The translations under genes and the position numbers were made by a program. From CAYMCQ01 sp964389025 (lineage in GTDB: Bacteria; Verrucomicrobiota; Verrucomicrobiia; Limisphaerales; CAYMCQ01), in assembly GCA_964389025.1 (NCBI GenBank), contig CAYMCQ010000006.1, positions 21,380 through 85,379 of the forward strand: DNA of 64,000 nt. Direction: 5' to 3'. The notes beneath the pieces were generated by a model, which saw nothing but the letters and a program-made list of their open reading frames with translations, was not told where the DNA came from and did no database searches. Every line of letters begins with the position of its first letter. Position 1 is the first letter of the stretch. Positions 59,701-64,000 of the stretch are shown here, piece after piece.

Positions 59701-60325
59701 ACCGCTGCTCGATGCGCTGGCCGCCGACTTCGCGCGCCACGATTACGATTTGAAGCACGTGATGCGGACGATTCTGAACTCCGAGTTGTATCAACTCAGT
59801 TCCTCCCCCAACGACACCAACCTCGCGGACACGAAAAACTTCTCCCGTTCCGCGCGGCGACGGCTGCCCGCGGAGGTGATGCTCGACGCGGTGTGCGATG
59901 TCACGGGCGTGCCCGATGAGTTCGACGGCTGCCCGCCCGGTTCGCGCGCGATCCAGACCTGGACCTTCAAAACGCCATCCCATTTCCTCGACGCCTTTGG
60001 CCGGCCCAACGCCAGCACCGATGCGCCGTGCGAGCGCGACTTGCGGACCAGTGTGGTGCAGTCGCTGCACCTGATGAACTCCCAGGCGTTGCAGGCGAAG
60101 CTGGCGAATCCGCAGGGCCGCGCCCACTTGCTGGCCACCAGCGACAAGCCGCCCGCGGAAATCGTCACCGAACTGTATCTCGCCGCCTTCGCGCGCCCGC
60201 CGACGGCCGAGGAACTGGCCGCCGCCAGCGCCGGATTTGGGAAAGAGCCCAAGGAGCGGCAGGTCGCGACCGAGGATGTGCTTTGGGCATTGCTAAACTC
60301 GCCGGAGTTTGTATTTAATCATTGA
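56777..60325 (+). CDS. PSD1/planctomycete cytochrome C protein with WD40 repeats, DUF1549 and DUF1553
   Basis: A protein of about 1182 residues with a lipoprotein-like signal (VFGIVVGCSTS), a planctomycete cytochrome C domain with heme motif CLACH and MPPKKQLT (about 50-130), WD40 repeats (145-450; LALSPDGSRLA, IKLWDVKS), then CMAGSCH and NGFKLSVFSYD. A bacterial Ig-like segment follows, then DUF1549 (RRSTLDTIGRLPTVAEARAF) with CAKCHHHP and DUF1553 to the end. Such proteins pair with DUF1501 proteins in Planctomycetes and Verrucomicrobia. Their role is unproven, possibly surface electron transfer or glycan/sulfate metabolism. Base composition is more G+C-rich than its neighbours. Confidence 0.9.
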   Translation: MATRATNHDGFRLFATAAGMLLAVFGIVVGCSTSVSRNASQPTAVNAMRVLRDNCLACHNEEKHKGGLRLSSRKGLLAGADAGPVVSAKIPDESLILRVLQADADPHMPPKKQLTPRQVGILRDWVRAGTPWDEAALRQDPARAEVKWRPLPVSYQPVLALALSPDGSRLAVGRGSRLVLYDLSVTNFPVLSETNAHRDVIRSLAWSPDGRRLASGSHGELHVRNAVDLSLVWETGSNVTSRVTALAFSPFGGALIAAESPAGSAAWVRVFAAEHGNPLDSWQAHDDTINALAITREGGRLATAGGDKLIKLWELVSHTEVARYEGHVGAVTGVAFNPDATELFSIGGDKQIKLWDVKSREGVVSIAGRKHSLTAAAWSADGKTVVVADEDGRAATFKDFKRHDGAQSSETGSEKQLGRWDDALHAVAVNTNGTRIIVGGQDGMVRVLDQDAKVLASLGPANELPAVTASGSAVAAAETVPSFVHDVLPALAHAGCMAGSCHAKPEGQNGFKLSVFSYDPRSDYAEIVKDGRGRRVAPAAPEASLVLLKPTLGLDHEGGQRFEPTSPVYKMLVAWIAGGMPYQRTNEPALVGLRVVPATGTYRHGAKVSLTATARYADNSERDVTALTEFVSQDKELVTVAEAGLLRVGTNNGESVIVARFMGQVDAARVTVPADVLLPADRYAGLPVGNFIDGLAYAHFQKLGLFPSTKSSDAEFLRRSTLDTIGRLPTVAEARAFLADPAADKRKRRVEQLLTDPAWADYWANKWADLLRPNPDRVGVKSVYLLDQWLRAAFRENLRYDEFARSLLTVEGSNHHDGPAVVYRDRREPADLTTIFSQVLLGVRMECAKCHHHPNEKWSQDDFYQFAAFFGPLKQKGAGLSPPISAGSETFYFAPGGTVQHPVTEAVLAPRPLDGPKVEPKEKDDPRLALAAWLTDPANPYFARAAVNRIWGNYFGRGFVEPVDDFRVSNPAVNEPLLDALAADFARHDYDLKHVMRTILNSELYQLSSSPNDTNLADTKNFSRSARRRLPAEVMLDAVCDVTGVPDEFDGCPPGSRAIQTWTFKTPSHFLDAFGRPNASTDAPCERDLRTSVVQSLHLMNSQALQAKLANPQGRAHLLATSDKPPAEIVTELYLAAFARPPTAEELAAASAGFGKEPKERQVATEDVLWALLNSPEFVFNH

Positions 60326-60332
60326 AGTTCTG

Positions 60333-61685
60333 ATGAGTGAGATCAAGTCCAACTGTGCCGGCATCCGCCGCCGGGATTTTCTTCAGCTCGGTCTGCGGGG
60401 CGTGCTGGGGCTGGGGTTCTGCGATTTGTTGCGGTTGCAGGCCGCGGCGAAGGAGCCGGGCGGCGCGGTCAAGCGCGCATCGCGGCCGGGCAGCAACGTG
60501 AACTGCATCCTCATCTGGCTGGATGGCGGGCCTTCCCATTACGAAACTTTCGATCCCAAGCCGGACGCGCCGTCGGAAATCCGCGGTGAGTTCAAGGATA
60601 TCGCCACGCCGCTGCCGGGCGTGCGTTTCAGCGAAGCCGTTCCCAAGCTCGCGGCGATGGCGGACAAATTCACCATCCTGCGTTCGCTGCACCACAAGGA
60701 CCCGAACCACGGCGGCGGCAACCATTATCTGATGACCGGCATGCCGACGCCGACGCCGGTGGCCTGCGGAGCTTACGTGACTTTCCATCCGTCGTTCGGC
60801 TCGATGGTTTCCTACGAGCGCGGCATCCGCAACGGGCTGCCAGCCTACGTGTCCGTGCCCAACGTGACGCGCTCGGGCGGACCGAACTTTCTCGGCGGAC
60901 AGCACGCGCCGTTCGTGATTGATGGCAGCCCGAACAGCAAGTCATTCCGCGTCCGCGACGTGACGCTGCCGGCGGAGATTGATGAAGCCCGCGCGAAGAG
61001 CCGGCTCGAAATGCGCCAGGCGCTGGACCGGATGGTGCGCTACTCAGACAAGCTGGTCGAAGATCCGGCGGTGACCTTCGATGATTTCTTTGCGCAGGGA
61101 CTGGAACTGGTCCGCTCGAAGGAGGCGCAGGAGGCGTTCGACATCCATCGCGAGACCGAGGCGGTTCGGGACGCTTACGGGCGAAATGATTTTGGGCAGC
61201 GGCTGTTGCTCGCCCGCCGCTTGGTTTCCGTGGGCGTGAGTTTTGTCACGGTCCAATACGGCGGCTGGGACCATCACACGAAAATCTTCGAAGCCTATCG
61301 AGGCGACCACGGCAAGCGGTTCGATCAAGGTCTGGCCGCGTTGATCAAGGACCTCGATGAGCGCGGCTTGCTGGACAACACGCTCGTCGTGGTGCTGGGT
61401 GAATTTGGCCGGACGCCAAAGGTCAACAAGGACGCCGGACGCGATCACTGGCCGGGGGCGATGTCGGTGTTGCTGGCCGGGGCGGGCGTGCCACGCGGCC
61501 AAATCATTGGGGCGACCGATCCCAAAGGGTATTATGCCTCGGACAACGTGTATCGGCCGGAGGACTTTGCCGCTTCGCTCTACACCAAGCTCGGCATTGA
61601 TCCGAATCAGATTCTTCACACGACCGCTGGCCGGCCGATTCCGCTCGTGAACCAGGGCCGGCTGATCAAGGAGTTGTTCAGTTGA
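60333..61685 (+). CDS. DUF1501 family protein with Tat signal
   Basis: A 450-residue DUF1501 protein (sulfatase/phosphatase-like fold). The N-terminus GIRRRDFLQLGLRGVLGLGF is a twin-arginine export signal. Family motifs are CILIWLDGGPSHYETFDPKP, LRSLHHKDPNHGGGNHYLMT, YGGWDHH and LGEFGRTPKVN. It is the standard partner of the PSD1 protein encoded 7 nt upstream and is probably exported as a folded protein. An in-frame start 24 nt earlier overlaps the previous gene. Confidence 0.93.
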   Translation: MSEIKSNCAGIRRRDFLQLGLRGVLGLGFCDLLRLQAAAKEPGGAVKRASRPGSNVNCILIWLDGGPSHYETFDPKPDAPSEIRGEFKDIATPLPGVRFSEAVPKLAAMADKFTILRSLHHKDPNHGGGNHYLMTGMPTPTPVACGAYVTFHPSFGSMVSYERGIRNGLPAYVSVPNVTRSGGPNFLGGQHAPFVIDGSPNSKSFRVRDVTLPAEIDEARAKSRLEMRQALDRMVRYSDKLVEDPAVTFDDFFAQGLELVRSKEAQEAFDIHRETEAVRDAYGRNDFGQRLLLARRLVSVGVSFVTVQYGGWDHHTKIFEAYRGDHGKRFDQGLAALIKDLDERGLLDNTLVVVLGEFGRTPKVNKDAGRDHWPGAMSVLLAGAGVPRGQIIGATDPKGYYASDNVYRPEDFAASLYTKLGIDPNQILHTTAGRPIPLVNQGRLIKELFS

Positions 61686-63187
61686 TGCCGCCGGGAGTTC
61701 TTCGGCTCGGAGCGAAGCTTTTCGTCTTCTGGGTCTGTGCCGCGCTCAATGTTCAATCCGCGGCACCATCGCTGGAGCAATTTCATCCCGTCGGACTCAC
61801 CCGCGGCACAACCAACGTGGTGAAGGTCGTGGGCAAGGTGGAGCCGTGGCCGCCGCAAATCTGGGGCGGCGGCGCGGGAGTCGAGATCACCGCCCTGACC
61901 AACAAGAACGAATTGCAATTTGTGGTGACGCCTGACGCCGCGCCCGGCGTGCGGCTGGTCCGGTTGTTCAATGACGAGGGCGCCAGCGAACCCCGCCCCT
62001 TCGTCGTCGCTGCTGGCCGCGAGTTGATCGAGATCGAGCCGAACAATCACTTCGGTTCGGCCATGGCGATTGCGGAACTTCCTTCCACCATCAATGGCCG
62101 GCTGGAAAAATCCGGTGATGTTGATTCTTACCTGGTGCGCGTCCCGGCGGGTCATAGCCTGTTGGCGTCCGTGGACAGCCACGTTTTGATGAGCCGGCTC
62201 GATGCCGTGTTGCGCCTCGTGTCCACCAACAGCCAGCAGATTGCCTGGAATCACGACTTCGCGACCCTTGATCCGCGGTTGGACTGGTGCGTGCCGGCCG
62301 CCACCTCGGTGGTGGTGCAGGTCTTCGGGTTTCCCTACCCCAATACGGCGGACATCAAACTGGGCGGTGGCGATGGAGCGATTTACCGGCTGCACCTTTC
62401 AGTGGCGGAAACGCCGCTTCCGCAGACGAATGAACGACCGTCTGAGTTGTCGCTGCCCGCCTCAGTTCGCTCTTTTTTTGCGGAGCCTGGAGCGCGTCAC
62501 CGTTTCAAAGTGAAGCTGGCCAAGGACGATTGGATTTCGGCGGCGGTGGCGGCGGAATCCCTGGGCTCACCGGCGGATGCCTGGCTGGCCGTGGAAAACA
62601 GCGCCGGCAAGGAACTGACTCGCAACGACGACGCCGACGGTTCGCGCGATCCGGCGCTGGACTGGAAGGCGCCGGAAGATGGCGAATTCGCGCTCGTGGT
62701 GGGCGCATTGACCCGCAACGCCGGACCCGAACAGCGTTACGAACTGACCGCGCGCCGCGCCACGCCCGATTGGCGCGCGAGCTTGTTGACGAGTTCGCTG
62801 GTGGCAAAGACGGGGGCCACCAACGAGTTGAAGCTGACTGTGACCCGGTTGTGCGGACTGACCAACGAACTTAAGATCGCGGCCCAGAAACTTCCCGAGG
62901 GCGTGACCTGTGAACCGGTGCTCGTTCCGGAGAAAGGTGGCGAGTTGAAGTTGAATCTGGTGGTCGCTGAAGCGGCGGCGGCGTGGCGGGGGCCGATCCA
63001 GGTCATTGCGCGGGACACCACCAACGCCGTGGAGCGGGTGATCCCGTTCAAGCTGACCGGTTCCACGACGGACAACGGTGTCCCCGGCGGTTATCGCGTG
63101 TTGCTCGCCGAGGAGACCGACCATGCCTGGCTGACCGTGTTGCCCAAAGAGGCGCCGAAGGCAGAAGCTGAGAAAGCCGGGAAGTAG
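61685..63187 (+). CDS. Secreted protein with two pre-peptidase C-terminal (PPC) domains
   Basis: This 500-residue protein starts at ATG 61685, overlapping the DUF1501 stop (TGATG). It has a signal peptide (LFVFWVCAALNVQSA) and then two beta-sandwich PPC regions, recognisable by EIEPNNHFGSAMAIAELPST and NGRLEKSGDVDSYLVRVPAG, and RKE-poor DADGSRDPALDWKAPEDGEF. Proteins of this type commonly complete the PSD1-DUF1501 trio. It probably binds partners or substrate at the cell surface. The C-terminal tail is Lys/Glu/Ala-rich. Confidence 0.85.
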   Translation: MPPGVLRLGAKLFVFWVCAALNVQSAAPSLEQFHPVGLTRGTTNVVKVVGKVEPWPPQIWGGGAGVEITALTNKNELQFVVTPDAAPGVRLVRLFNDEGASEPRPFVVAAGRELIEIEPNNHFGSAMAIAELPSTINGRLEKSGDVDSYLVRVPAGHSLLASVDSHVLMSRLDAVLRLVSTNSQQIAWNHDFATLDPRLDWCVPAATSVVVQVFGFPYPNTADIKLGGGDGAIYRLHLSVAETPLPQTNERPSELSLPASVRSFFAEPGARHRFKVKLAKDDWISAAVAAESLGSPADAWLAVENSAGKELTRNDDADGSRDPALDWKAPEDGEFALVVGALTRNAGPEQRYELTARRATPDWRASLLTSSLVAKTGATNELKLTVTRLCGLTNELKIAAQKLPEGVTCEPVLVPEKGGELKLNLVVAEAAAAWRGPIQVIARDTTNAVERVIPFKLTGSTTDNGVPGGYRVLLAEETDHAWLTVLPKEAPKAEAEKAGK

Positions 63188-63420
63188 AGTGTTCGTTTTT
63201 CCGGACGCAAGATTGCCGGTCATATCTCCAAACCAAGTGCGCCGCCGGTTCGCGTGGTTCCAATCTATGGAGTGAACGTGGAAATCGCGTGTTGCGTTCA
63301 CTGGCTCAGCCGGCGGAAGAAACCGTAGCGCAAAACCGAGGCAAGGCCTGTGGTTGAGAAGGCGGGGCCCGTGATCGCGCAAGGGATGAAATTTTTGTTT
63401 CTGTGACGGGCATCTTCGGT
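63188..63420. other. Non-coding scar between the PSD1 cassette and the duplicated parE tail
   Basis: No gene or repeat is recognised in these 233 nt. They are probably relic sequence carried or created by the insertion that separated the two topoisomerase genes. Confidence 0.5.
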
Positions 63421-63495
63421 TTCTATATGGGCAAGAACACGCCGGAGCGAAAAGATTACATCATGGAAAACCTCGTCGTGCCGGTGGAGGATTAA
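63421..63495 (+). pseudogene. Duplicated 3' end of the topoisomerase B gene
   Basis: The 75 nt correspond base for base to 56649-56723, the last 24 codons plus stop of the B-subunit gene, with five substitutions, all synonymous (including TGA to TAA). Its end supplies GGAGG 6 nt before the ATG of the A-subunit gene. No start codon or upstream part of the gene is present. Confidence 0.92.
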
Positions 63496-63496
63496 G

Positions 63497-64000
63497 ATGG
63501 CGAAACGAAAAATGAATTCTGCGCAACTCGACTTGCTGGCACCGGACAAGGCAACCGGTGAACCTGCGAAGCGCAAACGCGCCAAAAATTCCAATGGCGA
63601 ACACCACCTCGTCGCGGAAAAAATCGAAGCCATCGCGCATCGTCCGTTCAAGCCGGGAAAAATCGAGCAGGCGCTTCATGGCCGTGTCAACACGAGCTTT
63701 CTTCAATACGCCAGCTACGTCATCCGCGACCGCGCGATCCCGAATCTCGCCGACGGTTTGAAGCCGGTCCAACGCCGCATCCTCTGGGCGCTCCACACGA
63801 TGGACGATGGCCGCTTCATGAAAGTTGCGAACGTCGTCGGCGAGACGATGAAATTTCATCCGCACGGCGACGCGTCCATCGGCGACGCGCTCGTGGTGCT
63901 CGCGAACAAGCGTTACCTCATCGAGGGGCAGGGCAACTTCGGCAACATCTTCACCGGCGACCCCGCCGCCGCGCCGCGTTACATCGAGTGCCGGCTCACC
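63497..64000 (+). CDS. parC: Type IIA DNA topoisomerase subunit A (ParC/GyrA-like), cut by window edge
   Basis: The frame is open from ATG 63497 to the window end (168 codons), so the protein is partial. After a basic N-terminus (AKRKMN ... PAKRKRAK) it shows SYVIRDRAIPNLADGLKPVQ, then RRILWAL, the winged-helix region MKFHPHGDASIGDALV, GQGNFGNIFTG and PRYIECRL with the catalytic tyrosine. GGAGG lies 6 nt upstream, inside the duplicated tail of the B-subunit gene. It forms the A2B2 topoisomerase with the product of 54891-56723. Confidence 0.93.
   Translation, partial: MAKRKMNSAQLDLLAPDKATGEPAKRKRAKNSNGEHHLVAEKIEAIAHRPFKPGKIEQALHGRVNTSFLQYASYVIRDRAIPNLADGLKPVQRRILWALHTMDDGRFMKVANVVGETMKFHPHGDASIGDALVVLANKRYLIEGQGNFGNIFTGDPAAAPRYIECRLT

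Noticed and set aside
1..64000. CRISPR array
   Set aside because: No series of regularly spaced identical repeats with unique spacers was seen; the repeats are palindromic REP-like units or short tandems.

Overview
The window looks like a chromosomal segment of a bacterium in the Planctomycetes-Verrucomicrobia group, most likely a soil or freshwater verrucomicrobium related to Pedosphaera/Limisphaera. The grounds are the PSD1/planctomycete-cytochrome plus DUF1501 plus pre-peptidase gene trio (56.8-63.2 kb), a caa3/aa3 oxidase operon with CtaA and CtaB, LarB/LarC, small UVR-motif and GatB/YqeY proteins, and many short palindromic repeats between and inside genes. The assignment is inference; no rRNA gene is present.

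Left part, 1-28.5 kb: a genomic island. Its right edge is a displaced 46-nt 3' end of tRNA-Arg(UCU) at 28473-28518, immediately after a tyrosine recombinase gene (25019-28231) that carries five tandem Cro/CI-type helix-turn-helix units on its C-terminus. The island cargo is almost entirely defence. From 22.3 kb leftwards, all on the minus strand, lie a complete Wadjet system (jetA-B-C-D), then an SNF2 helicase, a 64-residue protein, an SMC-like ATPase with a C-terminal HEPN-like RN(x4)HFN motif, an AIPR protein with an N-terminal PD-(D/E)XK site, a GHKL ATPase, a type III methyltransferase (mod), an AbiD/F HEPN protein under its own operator-bearing promoter, a type III restriction subunit (res), and an EVE/PUA-like gene cut by the window edge. 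A relic RES toxin with a DUF2384 antitoxin, an excisionase-like gene and two small genes lie between Wadjet and the integrase.

Middle part, 28.5-54.8 kb: core chromosome. It holds a dihydropteroate-synthase-like protein, an EgtD-like methyltransferase, a UVR protein, GatB/YqeY, the oxidase operon (cupredoxin, ctaA, ctaB, subunits I, III, IV, two small membrane proteins, II, SCO1, DUF420), ribH, a secreted six-hairpin protein, argH, larB-larC, a Trm112-like protein, a UPF0175/DUF3368 toxin-antitoxin pair coupled to adenosine deaminase, a REP-associated transposase element, RNase R, and a dual-OB/DUF488/DUF488 cassette. At least nine REP-like palindromic repeats occur here. One splits argH with a stop codon, one supplies the apparent signal peptide of an oxidase-operon protein, and an 18-bp core recurs in frame inside egtD, ctaA and larC. 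A frameshifted ribH remnant lies upstream of the secreted protein gene.

Right part, 54.9-64.0 kb: genes for a type IIA topoisomerase, subunit B (parE-like) and the first 168 codons of subunit A (parC-like). They are separated by a 6.7-kb PSD1/DUF1501/PPC cassette. The last 75 nt of the B-subunit gene are repeated just before the A-subunit gene with only synonymous changes, which marks the cassette as an insertion.
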